Part shown: piece after piece, positions 9,314-17,245 of the stretch
Position numbering within the stretch: the stretch's first letter is position 1
Layout: every line of letters begins with the position of its first letter
DNA from: Enterobacter_D sp963521185
GTDB taxonomy: Bacteria > Pseudomonadota > Gammaproteobacteria > Enterobacterales > Enterobacteriaceae
Reading direction: 5' to 3'
Assembly: GCA_963521185.1 (NCBI GenBank)
Contig: CAUQTV010000001.1
Span: forward strand, 62,001-126,000
Length of the DNA stretch: 64,000 nt
Program-made: the position numbers and the translations under genes
The notes under the pieces: generated by a model
Told to the model about the DNA's origin: nothing
Database searches by the model: none
What the model saw: only the letters and a program-made list of their open reading frames with translations

Positions 9314-9337
9314 CAGATTAACGGATTAACGGATTAT
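9306..9337 (+). repeat. Tandem octamer spanning the GH28 stop codon
   Basis: Four consecutive 8-base units: CAGATTAA twice, CGGATTAA, then CGGATTAT. The stop codon of the GH28 gene lies inside the first unit. The array is in the short gap before the next gene. Confidence 0.85.
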
Positions 9338-9393
9338 CCGCCGCACGCGCATCTGCGGGTGGCACGGTGTGAGTCAGTTCTCAGGGGTAAAAA

Positions 9394-10953
9394 ATGATAA
9401 AAAAAGTGCGGGAAATTAAGCTTAAAAACTATATCTGCTACGGACTGGCGGATGTGATTGGATCGGGCGCGTTTACGCTGGTCAGCGCCTGGCTACTGTT
9501 TTTTTTGACCACCTTCTGCGGCCTGACGCCGCTGGAGGCGGGATCGCTGTTCGCCGTGGCACGCATTGTGGACGTAGTGATGTGCCCGGTGATGGGTTAC
9601 GTTTCCGATAACTTCCATAAAACGCGCCTCGGACGCCGGTTCGGCCGCCGCCGTTTCTTCCTGCTGCTGAGTATTCCGCTGGTGTCGGTCTACAGCCTGC
9701 TGTGGGTGGAGGGCTTCAACTACTGGATTTACCTGCTGGCCTATATTCTGTTTGAAATCGTCTACTCAATGATCATCATTCCTTACGACACCCTGTCGGC
9801 GGAGATGACCTCTGATTTTAACAAACGCTCGAAGCTGACCAGCGCCCGCATGTACATCGCCCAGTTCGCCGGTTTCGCCGCTGCGTTTCTGCCAGGGCGA
9901 CTGATTGCCTTGTTGGGTTCTGATTCGCCGGATTCCTTTTTCTACGCCGGGGCGATTTTTACCGTCTCGTTTATGATCGTGCTGTTCTTTGTCTACTTCG
10001 GCACCTGGGAGCGCCCGCTGGAGGAGATCCTGCAAAGCGAACGCCAGCTTGAATCCACCGAGAAACTGCCGCTGACCACGCGTGTGTTCCACATCTATTA
10101 CGATTTCGTCTCAACGTTAAAAATTAAAACCTTCCGTTCGCATCTTGGCATGTACCTTGGTGGCTCGGTCGGTCAGGATATTTTTAACTCGGTGTTCACC
10201 TATTTTGTGGTCTTCGCCATGATGACCAGTTCTGTGGTGGCATCTAATCTGCTGAGCGTGATGAACGGTCTGCAATTCTTCGGCGTTGGTGTGGCAACCT
10301 GGCTGACGCTGCGTTTCTCGCCGTCGCGTGCTTTTGCCTCTCAGGCCACGCTGGCGCTGGTGGCGTTTGCGCTGTTCGGTCTGACCTGGGCCAGTGGCGC
10401 AACAAACATGGCGCTGCTGTATCTGGCTGCGGGCGTAGCGGGGCTGGCGCGCGGCGGTATCTATGCCATTCCGTGGAACAACTACACCTTCGTGGCCGAC
10501 GTGGATGAAATCCTCACCTGTAACCGTCGGGAAGGGATCTTCGCAGGCTTCATGAGTCTGCTGCGTAAAGCGTCGCAAGCGCTGTCGATTTTCCTCGTCG
10601 GGGCGGCGCTACAAATGTCGGGCTTTGTTTCCGGTCAGGCCAGCCAGCCCGCGTCGGCGATCAACATGATCCTTTCCATCATGATTATTCTGCCGGTGCT
10701 GCTGACGATGTGGGGCATCTGGTCAGCGTTCCAGTTTAAGGTGAACAGCCGCACCCACGCCATTCTCAATGAGGAAGTGGCGCGCCTGAAAGCGGGCGGC
10801 AGCAAAGCGGCGGTGAGCCCGCAAACCAGAACGGTGATCGAGAGTCTGACGGGGCTGCCCTACGACGCCTGCTGGGGAGAAAACCGCGTCGGCTTTGTTA
10901 ATCGTGAATATATGAACTCACGCAAGGCAGACGTGGCGTTGAAAAACGCATAA
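9394..10953 (+). CDS. GPH-family sugar symporter (oligogalacturonide-transporter-like)
   Basis: 519-residue major facilitator of the glycoside-pentoside-hexuronide:cation symporter family, with about 12 hydrophobic spans. The family signature between helices 2 and 3 is visible: PVMGYVSDNFHKTRLGRRFGRRRFFLL, as is IIIPYDTLSAEMTSDFNKRSKLTSAR after helix 4 (the NPYxSLxxxMTxDxxER-like motif). It resembles the TogT type that imports oligogalacturonides in pectinolytic enterobacteria; this is a recalled similarity, and the neighbouring GH28 enzyme supports it. A cytoplasmic glycosidase plus a symporter is a typical import-then-hydrolyse pair. The gene starts 80 bases after the GH28 gene, with GGGG upstream of the ATG. 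Confidence 0.82.
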   Translation: MIKKVREIKLKNYICYGLADVIGSGAFTLVSAWLLFFLTTFCGLTPLEAGSLFAVARIVDVVMCPVMGYVSDNFHKTRLGRRFGRRRFFLLLSIPLVSVYSLLWVEGFNYWIYLLAYILFEIVYSMIIIPYDTLSAEMTSDFNKRSKLTSARMYIAQFAGFAAAFLPGRLIALLGSDSPDSFFYAGAIFTVSFMIVLFFVYFGTWERPLEEILQSERQLESTEKLPLTTRVFHIYYDFVSTLKIKTFRSHLGMYLGGSVGQDIFNSVFTYFVVFAMMTSSVVASNLLSVMNGLQFFGVGVATWLTLRFSPSRAFASQATLALVAFALFGLTWASGATNMALLYLAAGVAGLARGGIYAIPWNNYTFVADVDEILTCNRREGIFAGFMSLLRKASQALSIFLVGAALQMSGFVSGQASQPASAINMILSIMIILPVLLTMWGIWSAFQFKVNSRTHAILNEEVARLKAGGSKAAVSPQTRTVIESLTGLPYDACWGENRVGFVNREYMNSRKADVALKNA

Positions 10954-10964
10954 TGCCCGCTGCG

Positions 10965-10993
10965 CCCCGGCGTTACCTGCCGGGGCTTTTTTT
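10965..10993 (+). terminator. Rho-independent terminator after the GPH symporter
   Basis: CCCCGGC stem, 7-base loop, GCCGGGG, then CTTTTTTT. It lies only 14 bases before the next start codon, so the downstream MFS gene would depend on read-through or its own promoter. Confidence 0.9.
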
Positions 10994-11007
10994 GATGAAG
11001 GGATGCT

Positions 11008-12270
11008 ATGAGCGAACAGGGTGTTTTTATACAGCAAGGGATCTGGGCGAAAATTGGCCTGCCGCGCGAGCTTTGCTGGGGATTTGTCGGCGTATTTTTA
11101 TTCATCACCGGCGCGACCATTGAGCAGAGCTGGCTGGCATCCTTGCTGCAACAGCGCGGCTTTGCGGCCTTTGACATCAGCCTGCTGTCAACGGTGTTTG
11201 GCCTGTGCGTGGCGGCGGTGTCGTGGTTTTCCGGCATTGGGGCCGGGGTGCTCGGCCTGCGGCGGCTGATGTGGGTGGCGACGCTGGTCTACTTTGCCGG
11301 ATCGATCCCCTTTATTTTCATTGCCCTGCCGCACAATAACTACCCGCTGATGATGGCAAGCTACGCCCTGCGCGGCGTGGCTTATCCGCTGTTTGCCTAC
11401 TCGTTTCTGGTGTGGATTAACCAGCGCTGCGAAGCGCGCATTCTCGGGCGTGCGGTGTCGTGGTTCTGGATTGCTTTTGGCGTGGGTATGACGATTGTCG
11501 GCCCGTGGTATTCCGGGGTGATGATCCCTCAAATCGGCGAGACCAACACGCTGCTCAGCGGTTTTGCGTTTGTGGCGCTTGGGGCTTTGTTTGCACTCAT
11601 TCTCAACCGCGACCAGCCAGGCTGGCAGCGCGGCCAGAACGTCAGTAAAGCGATGGGCGAGGGGATCATGGTGCTGATTCGCGAGCCGAAAATGCGGCTG
11701 GCGGTGGTGGTAAAAACCATCAACGACATTGGTAAATTCTCGCTGGTGATCCTGATGCCCGTCTACCTGCCGCGTTTCGGGTTCAGCATTGCCGAGTGGC
11801 TGACCATTTGGGGGCTGGTGAATGTCGTGAACATCTTCGCCAACTACCTGTTTGGCTGGCTGGGCGACAAAATAGGCTGGCGCAACACGGTGGTATGGTT
11901 TTCCGGCACGCTGTGCGGGCTGGCGTCACTGGCGGTGTGCTACGCGCCGGTGGTATTTGGTCATCAGCCCGTCGCGCTGTTTTTGGCACTGGCGCTGTAC
12001 GCCATCGGTCTTGGGGCGTTTGGCCCGCTGAGCGCACTGATCCCCTCTTTGCTGCCGGAAAACAAAGGCGCGGCCATTTCCTGCCTGAATCTTGGGTCGG
12101 GGCTGAGCAATTTTGCCGGGCCGTTTATCGTTACGCTGTGCGTCGGACCGCTGGGTGTTGAGGGTACGCTGTGGGTCATTGCCCTGCTTTACTTCTCTGC
12201 CAGCATCCTCACCGTGCCGCTACGGCTGCCCACTGGCACTACGCGTGCAGCAATTAGCGCGACAAAATAG
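11008..12270 (+). CDS. MFS transporter, RbtT/DalT/CsbX type
   Basis: 420-residue 12-helix major facilitator similar to the polyol carriers RbtT (ribitol) and DalT (D-arabinitol) of Klebsiella. Family-like segments include LPRELCWGFVGVFLFITGATIEQSWLA at the N-terminus and the cytoplasmic loop between the halves. The substrate cannot be set from sequence; the neighbourhood suggests a sugar, polyol or hexuronate. It follows the GPH symporter across a terminator hairpin and precedes osmF, and K-12 has neither this gene nor the two before it between bglX and osmF. AAGGGA precedes the ATG. Confidence 0.8.
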   Translation: MSEQGVFIQQGIWAKIGLPRELCWGFVGVFLFITGATIEQSWLASLLQQRGFAAFDISLLSTVFGLCVAAVSWFSGIGAGVLGLRRLMWVATLVYFAGSIPFIFIALPHNNYPLMMASYALRGVAYPLFAYSFLVWINQRCEARILGRAVSWFWIAFGVGMTIVGPWYSGVMIPQIGETNTLLSGFAFVALGALFALILNRDQPGWQRGQNVSKAMGEGIMVLIREPKMRLAVVVKTINDIGKFSLVILMPVYLPRFGFSIAEWLTIWGLVNVVNIFANYLFGWLGDKIGWRNTVVWFSGTLCGLASLAVCYAPVVFGHQPVALFLALALYAIGLGAFGPLSALIPSLLPENKGAAISCLNLGSGLSNFAGPFIVTLCVGPLGVEGTLWVIALLYFSASILTVPLRLPTGTTRAAISATK

Positions 12271-12337
12271 CCATATATCGTCTACGCTTTTCTCTCAAGC
12301 CTCTGAAAACGGGCAGCAAAAGGGTGAGGAAAGCATA

Positions 12338-13255
12338 ATGACAATCTCCAGGGGAATGTGGGGTTCACTGGTGCTGGCGGCGGCAGTTAGCCTGCCTGCC
12401 ATGGCCGCAGAGCCGATCAAAGTCGGTTCGAAAATTGATACTGAAGGCGCACTGCTCGGCAATATCATTTTGCAGGTGCTGGAAAGTCACGGCGTAAAAA
12501 CAGTCAATAAAGTCCAGCTCGGCACCACGCCGGTGGTGCGCGGGGCGATCACCTCCGGCGAGCTGGATATCTACCCGGAATACACCGGCAACGGTGCCTT
12601 CTTCTTCAAAGATGAAAACGACCCGGCGTGGAAGAACGCGCAGAAGGGATACGACAAGGTTAAAAAGCTCGACGCGGAACAGAATAAACTGGTCTGGCTG
12701 ACGCCAGCGCCTGCGAACAATACCTGGACCATCGCGGTGCGCAAAGACGTGGCCGAAAAAGGCAAGCTGACCTCCCTTGACGATCTCAGCCGTTACCTGA
12801 AAGAGGGCGGGACGTTCAAACTGGCCGCCTCGGCGGAGTTTATCGAGCGCGCCGATGCGCTGCCCGCGTTTGAAAAAGCCTACGGCTTTAAGCTCAGTCA
12901 GGACCAACTGCTGTCGCTGGCCGGGGGCGATACGGCGGTGACCATTAAAGCGGCTGCGCAGCAAACCTCCGGGGTAAACGCGGCGATGGCCTACGGCACC
13001 GACGGTCCGGTGGCGGCGCTGGGGCTGCAAACGTTGAGCGATCCGAAAGGCGTGCAGCCGATCTACGCGCCAACGCCGGTGGTGCGCGAGGCGGTGCTGA
13101 AAGCCGTACCGCAGCTGGATGAGTGGTTGAAACCGGTCTTTGCCAGCCTTGATGAGAAAACCCTGCAACAGCTGAACGCGAGTATTGCGGTAGAAGGTCT
13201 GGACGCGAAAAAAGTCGCGGCCGACTACCTGAAAAAGAAAGGACTGGTGAAGTAA
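12338..13255 (+). CDS. osmF: Periplasmic binding protein of the betaine-type ABC importer OsmF
   Basis: 305 residues, the same as E. coli OsmF (YehZ). It is an OpuAC-type substrate-binding protein with a signal peptide ending near residue 22 (LPAMA) and the typical early segment IKVGSKIDTEGALLGNI. In E. coli the OsmF-YehYXW system is low-affinity for glycine betaine and is induced by RpoS under osmotic and stationary-phase stress. The correct start is the ATG at 12338, preceded by GAGGAAAG, not the much longer ORF opening inside the upstream transporter gene. First gene of osmF-yehY-yehX-yehW. Confidence 0.95.
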   Translation: MTISRGMWGSLVLAAAVSLPAMAAEPIKVGSKIDTEGALLGNIILQVLESHGVKTVNKVQLGTTPVVRGAITSGELDIYPEYTGNGAFFFKDENDPAWKNAQKGYDKVKKLDAEQNKLVWLTPAPANNTWTIAVRKDVAEKGKLTSLDDLSRYLKEGGTFKLAASAEFIERADALPAFEKAYGFKLSQDQLLSLAGGDTAVTIKAAAQQTSGVNAAMAYGTDGPVAALGLQTLSDPKGVQPIYAPTPVVREAVLKAVPQLDEWLKPVFASLDEKTLQQLNASIAVEGLDAKKVAADYLKKKGLVK

Positions 13256-13270
13256 CCACAGGACGGGAAC

Positions 13271-14425
13271 GTGTTCATTCGTTGTTATAACCGCGTGTTG
13301 CTGCTGCTGGTGCTGATTGCGCTGGCAGCGGCCATGCTGCCGTTCGTCAATTACGCGCCAAACCGCCTGGTCTCCGGCGAAAGCCGACTGCTGTGGCAGG
13401 TGTGGCCGCACACTTTTGCGTTGTGGCTGCCGGTGCCGCTGTTGCTGCTGGCGCTCAGTTTTCTTCCCCGCCGATGGCCGCTGGTGGTCACGCTTATCGC
13501 CGCCGAAGCGCTGTTCGTGGCGCTGTTGTGGGGGGCGGGGAGTGCGGCGAGCGAACTGGCAAATAACGGCAGCGCCATTGCCCGCACCTCGATGGGCAGC
13601 GGGCTGTGGCTGTGGCTGGCGCTGGCGCTGCTGACGTGCAGCGATGCCATTCGTCGCCTTACGCAAAACCCGGTCTGGCGCTGGCTGCTGCACGCGCAAA
13701 TCTGGCTGCTGCCGATCCTCATGTTGCAGTCCGGTCATCTGAATCATCTCTCGCTGCTTAAAGAGTATGCCAACCGCCAGGAGGTGTTTAACGACGCGCT
13801 GGCGCAGCATCTGACGCTGCTGTTCGGCACGCTCGTCCCGGCGCTGATGATTGGCGTCACCCTCGGCCTGTGGTGCTATCGCCACCCGTCGCGGCAAAGC
13901 CCGGTGTTCGCGGTGCTCAATGTGATCCAGACCGTGCCGTCGGTGGCGCTGTTTGGGTTGCTGATTGCGCCCCTCGCCGGACTGGTAAAACAATTTCCGT
14001 TCCTCGGTCAGTTGGGCATTGCCGGGACCGGGCTGACCCCTGCGCTGATTGCGCTGATTTTGTATGCGCTCCTGCCGCTGGTGCGCGGCGTGGTGGCGGG
14101 ATTAAACCAGGTGCCGCGCGAGGTGCTGGAAAGCGCGGCGGGCATGGGCATGAGCGCCCGGCAGCGGTTTTTGCAGGTGCGACTGCCGCTGGCGTTGCCG
14201 CTCCTGCTGCGCAGCCTGCGCGTGGTCACGGTGCAAACGGTGGGCATGGCGGTGATTGCCGCACTCATTGGCGCAGGCGGGTTTGGCGCACTGGTTTTTC
14301 AGGGACTGCTCAGCAGCGCGCTCGATCTGGTGCTGCTCGGCGTGATCCCGGTGATTGCGTTGGCGGTGGTGGTCGATGCGCTCTTTGGCCTCTGGGTCGC
14401 GCTGCTTAAGGTAAAACAGGCATGA
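13271..14425 (+). CDS. yehY: ABC permease YehY
   Basis: 384-residue inner-membrane permease (E. coli YehY 385). It has an unusual N-terminal extension of several hydrophobic spans (residues 1-170) before the canonical BPD_transp_1 permease domain, whose EAA-like coupling loop reads VPREVLESAAGMGMSARQRFLQVRLPLALP. The start is GTG, 15 bases after the osmF stop, with GGACGGGAAC upstream. The stop overlaps the yehX start as ATGA, indicating translational coupling. Confidence 0.94.
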   Translation: MFIRCYNRVLLLLVLIALAAAMLPFVNYAPNRLVSGESRLLWQVWPHTFALWLPVPLLLLALSFLPRRWPLVVTLIAAEALFVALLWGAGSAASELANNGSAIARTSMGSGLWLWLALALLTCSDAIRRLTQNPVWRWLLHAQIWLLPILMLQSGHLNHLSLLKEYANRQEVFNDALAQHLTLLFGTLVPALMIGVTLGLWCYRHPSRQSPVFAVLNVIQTVPSVALFGLLIAPLAGLVKQFPFLGQLGIAGTGLTPALIALILYALLPLVRGVVAGLNQVPREVLESAAGMGMSARQRFLQVRLPLALPLLLRSLRVVTVQTVGMAVIAALIGAGGFGALVFQGLLSSALDLVLLGVIPVIALAVVVDALFGLWVALLKVKQA

Positions 14426-15369
14426 TTGAATTCCGACAGGTCAACAAAGCCTTTAACGGGCAAACGGCGGTGAAAGACCTCAACCTGCATTTTAAAACCG
14501 GGGCCTTTTCGGTGCTGATTGGCACCTCGGGATCGGGTAAATCCACCACGCTTAAGATGATCAACCGGCTGGTGGAGCACGATGCGGGCACGATTCTCTT
14601 TGCCGGGGAGGAGATCCGCGGGTTTCCGGTGCTGGAACTGCGCCGCCGCATGGGCTACGCGATACAGTCCATTGGCCTGTTTCCGCACTGGACGGTGGCG
14701 CAGAACATCGCCACCGTGCCGCAGTTACAGAAATGGCCACGGGCGAAAATCAACGCCCGCGTGGACGAACTGATGGCGCTGCTGGGGCTGGACGCCAGCC
14801 TGCGCGGGCGCTATCCCCACGAGCTTTCCGGCGGTCAACAGCAGCGCGTCGGGGTGGCGCGCGCGCTGGCAGCCGATCCGGAAGTGCTGCTGATGGATGA
14901 ACCCTTTGGTGCGCTCGATCCCGTCACCCGCGCGTCGCTGCAACAGGAGATGCGCCGCATTCACCAGCTGCTCGGGCGCACCATTGTGCTGGTGACCCAT
15001 GACATCGACGAAGCCTTGCAGCTCGCCGATCACCTGGTGCTTATGGATGGTGGTGAAGTGGTGCAACAGGGCACGCCGCTGGCGATGCTGACCCGTCCGG
15101 CGAATGCGTTTGCCCGCGAGTTTTTTGGCCGCAGCGAGCTGGGCGTGCGGCTGCTGTCACTGCGTAGCGTCGGCGATTATGCGCGGCGGGGCGAAACGGT
15201 GAGCGGCGAGCCGTTGCCGGACACGCTGTCGCTGCGCGATGCGCTGTCGGCGTTTGTCGCCAGACAGTGTGAAGCGTTGCCGGTGGCGAACGCGCAGGGC
15301 GAAACTTACGGCAGCCTGCATTTCCAGGATCTACTGAGCGCGGAGGTGCAGCGTGAAGGTCGTTCGTGA
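14422..15369 (+). CDS. yehX: ABC ATPase YehX
   Basis: 315-residue ATP-binding subunit of the same importer. Walker A reads GTSGSGKSTT, the Q-loop YAIQSIGLFPHWTVAQNI, the ABC signature LSGGQQQRVGVARAL, Walker B VLLMDEPFGALD, and the switch His lies in VLVTHDIDEAL. The C-terminal about 75 residues form an OpuA-like regulatory extension ending QDLLSAEVQREGRS. It overlaps yehY by 4 bases and yehW by 17. Confidence 0.95.
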   Translation: MIEFRQVNKAFNGQTAVKDLNLHFKTGAFSVLIGTSGSGKSTTLKMINRLVEHDAGTILFAGEEIRGFPVLELRRRMGYAIQSIGLFPHWTVAQNIATVPQLQKWPRAKINARVDELMALLGLDASLRGRYPHELSGGQQQRVGVARALAADPEVLLMDEPFGALDPVTRASLQQEMRRIHQLLGRTIVLVTHDIDEALQLADHLVLMDGGEVVQQGTPLAMLTRPANAFAREFFGRSELGVRLLSLRSVGDYARRGETVSGEPLPDTLSLRDALSAFVARQCEALPVANAQGETYGSLHFQDLLSAEVQREGRS

Positions 15370-16084
15370 TCCGCTCCTGTGGCTGATTGCCGTTTTCATC
15401 GCGCTGCTGCTGCTTTTGCCGCACAGCGGAGCGCTGTTCAGTACGCTGTTTCCACAGCTGCCGCGCCCGGTGTATCAGCAGGAGTCGTTTATAACGCTGA
15501 CGCTGGCGCACTTCTGGCTGGTGGGGGTATCAAGCGCCATCGCCATTGCGATCGGCATGGGGGCGGGCATTGCGGTGACGCGCCCGGCAGGGCTGGAGTT
15601 TCGCTCGCTGGTGGAGACCATCGCCGCCGTCGGGCAGACCTTTCCGCCGGTGGCGGTGCTGGCTATCGCCGTGCCGGTGATGGGGTTTGGCAAAGAGCCT
15701 GCGGTGATTGCGCTCACCCTCTACGGCGTATTGCCGATTTTGCAGGGCACGCTGGCGGGATTGTCAGCGGTACCGGCGGGGGTGCAAAGCGTGGCCGAAG
15801 GTATGGGCATGAGCGCGTGGCAGCGGCTGATGAAAGTGGAACTGCCGCTGGCGTCACCGGTGATCCTCGCCGGGGTGCGCACGTCGGTGATCATCAATAT
15901 TGGTACGGCGGCAATCGCCTCAACCGTGGGCGCAAACACGCTCGGGACGCCGATCATTATCGGGCTGAGCGGGTTTAATACGGCGTATGTGATTCAGGGT
16001 GCGTTGCTGGTGGCGCTGGCGGCGATCATCGTTGACCGCTGTTTTGAGCGGCTGGCGCGCGCAATGACGCGGCACGTTCAGTAA
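15353..16084 (+). CDS. yehW: ABC permease YehW
   Basis: 243-residue second permease of the OsmF system, with about six hydrophobic spans and the coupling loop VPAGVQSVAEGMGMSAWQRLMKVELPLASP, paralogous to that of YehY. The GTG start lies inside the yehX 3' end (17-base overlap), and GGAGG precedes it at 7 bases within yehX. Last gene of the operon; it is convergent with yohO and mlrA. Confidence 0.94.
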   Translation: MKVVRDPLLWLIAVFIALLLLLPHSGALFSTLFPQLPRPVYQQESFITLTLAHFWLVGVSSAIAIAIGMGAGIAVTRPAGLEFRSLVETIAAVGQTFPPVAVLAIAVPVMGFGKEPAVIALTLYGVLPILQGTLAGLSAVPAGVQSVAEGMGMSAWQRLMKVELPLASPVILAGVRTSVIINIGTAAIASTVGANTLGTPIIIGLSGFNTAYVIQGALLVALAAIIVDRCFERLARAMTRHVQ

Positions 16085-16099
16085 CGGATGACGTCAGCT

Positions 16100-16147
16100 C
16101 ATGCACGGACAATTTTATGCACAGACAATTTCATGCACGGACAATAA
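16100..16147. repeat. Three tandem 16-base units over the yohO 3' end
   Basis: CATGCACGGACAATTT, TATGCACAGACAATTT and CATGCACGGACAATAA lie head to tail. One unit covers the last codons and stop of yohO; the other two extend beyond it towards yehW. They look like local tandem duplications of the yohO gene end. Confidence 0.85.
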
Positions 16148-16235
16148 ACGAATAGCCCGCCAGCATCACACCGCCGATGCCGCCAATGGCCATAAGAAGG
16201 AAGATAGCGATAAGGGTGATTTTCGTTGCGTTCAT
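16131..16235 (-). CDS. yohO: Small membrane protein YohO
   Basis: 34-residue single-span hydrophobic protein. The central segment MAIGGIGGVMLAGYSFI matches my memory of E. coli YohO (35 residues), which also lies between yehW and mlrA. Function unknown in E. coli. AGGAG lies 6 bases before the ATG. It is too short for most gene finders. The stop codon falls within a 16-base tandem repeat. Confidence 0.88.
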   Translation of the reverse strand: MNATKITLIAIFLLMAIGGIGGVMLAGYSFIVRA

Positions 16236-16295
16236 GTTGCGCTCCTGAGAATTAACCCAGCGAGTATAGCGTGAAGGGCAAGTGTTAATAAAACA

Positions 16296-17027
16296 TTAAA
16301 TGCCCAGCATAGTGATGGCGTGGCCCGCGTCGCGCCACGCGGCCAGTTGCTGCGTCTGCGCCACCGACGGTGATTCGCCGCACCAGACCATCAGGGTTTG
16401 TCCCTCAAACAGCTCCGGTCTTAGCTGGGTCAGGGAGTGCGCCAGCACATCGACGCGCCAGCCCTGCTGGCTTGCCATCCACCCCTCCAGCCACAGCCGC
16501 GTGGTGTCATTAATGTTCCAGCCCACCACCAGCGCATCTTTGCTGTTTTTCTTGCGTGCGGCGCTCAGGCACCCGGAAATGTGCGCAATCAATACGCCGT
16601 CGAGCAGGCTTAGCATGGCGAGTAAGGTTGGTTGCTGGCAGCGTAAGCGCATGCGCAGGGGAATGAGTAGCTGGGTCGAGAGGGTGTGGGCGGGGTAGTC
16701 GCGGGTGTGCTCTTTGATCCACTGTCGCAGGCGCTGGAGGTTGCCGTTTTGCAGGTAGCGGAGCACCGTTTCCTGATGCTCGCGCCAGTTTTGCTGGCTC
16801 TCCTGCGACTGATTCCACAGCAGGGTTTTCACCCGCCCGACCTGCACGCCGTTATCAATCCAGCGTTTTATCTCGCGGATGCGATCAATATCATCATCGT
16901 TAAACAGCCGGTGCCCGCCGTCCGTGCGCTGAGGTTTGAGTAGCCCATAGCGCCGTTGCCAGGCACGTAGCGTGACGGGATTGATATCGCACAGTTGAGC
17001 CACTTCACCAATACTGTAAAGCGCCAT
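16296..17027 (-). CDS. mlrA: MerR-type transcriptional regulator MlrA
   Basis: 243-residue activator of csgD and hence curli and cellulose biofilm formation in E. coli and Salmonella. The N-terminal MerR winged helix is clear: YSIGEVAQLCDINPVTLRAWQRRYGLLKPQRTDGGHRLF (residues 4-42), followed by a helix and a C-terminal B12-binding-like Rossmann region that lacks an obvious cobalamin-ligand His motif. The GGTGG before the ATG at 17025-17027 is close to consensus. In E. coli it is RpoS-dependent; I see no decisive promoter here. Divergent from btsS. Confidence 0.94.
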   Translation of the reverse strand: MALYSIGEVAQLCDINPVTLRAWQRRYGLLKPQRTDGGHRLFNDDDIDRIREIKRWIDNGVQVGRVKTLLWNQSQESQQNWREHQETVLRYLQNGNLQRLRQWIKEHTRDYPAHTLSTQLLIPLRMRLRCQQPTLLAMLSLLDGVLIAHISGCLSAARKKNSKDALVVGWNINDTTRLWLEGWMASQQGWRVDVLAHSLTQLRPELFEGQTLMVWCGESPSVAQTQQLAAWRDAGHAITMLGI

Positions 17028-17245
17028 GATTCCACCTTTGCTGCAAGTCCCCAGACTAACTGTAGACGCTGTGACGTGAACCCGTGCTATTCGATCGTTT
17101 TTTATTCACAAAGCGCACAAAAAGGTGACAACGCAGGCACTTATTGTGACGGTGAGCACGCTTTTGTATTTTTTATGCCTGTGTCACTGAAAGTTACAGC
17201 GGGTCACTGTATGTTACGCGCTTTAAATCGGGTCGGTGTGCGGGT

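Noticed and set aside
12365..13993. 542-codon antisense open frame over osmF and yehY
   Set aside because: It is opposite well-recognised genes, its product is low-complexity Arg/Gln/His-rich, and there is no ribosome-binding site. It results from high GC third positions.
17130..17160. CRP-like TGTGA half site upstream of btsS
   Set aside because: The partner half site (GCACG) departs from consensus, so it is not listed as a feature.
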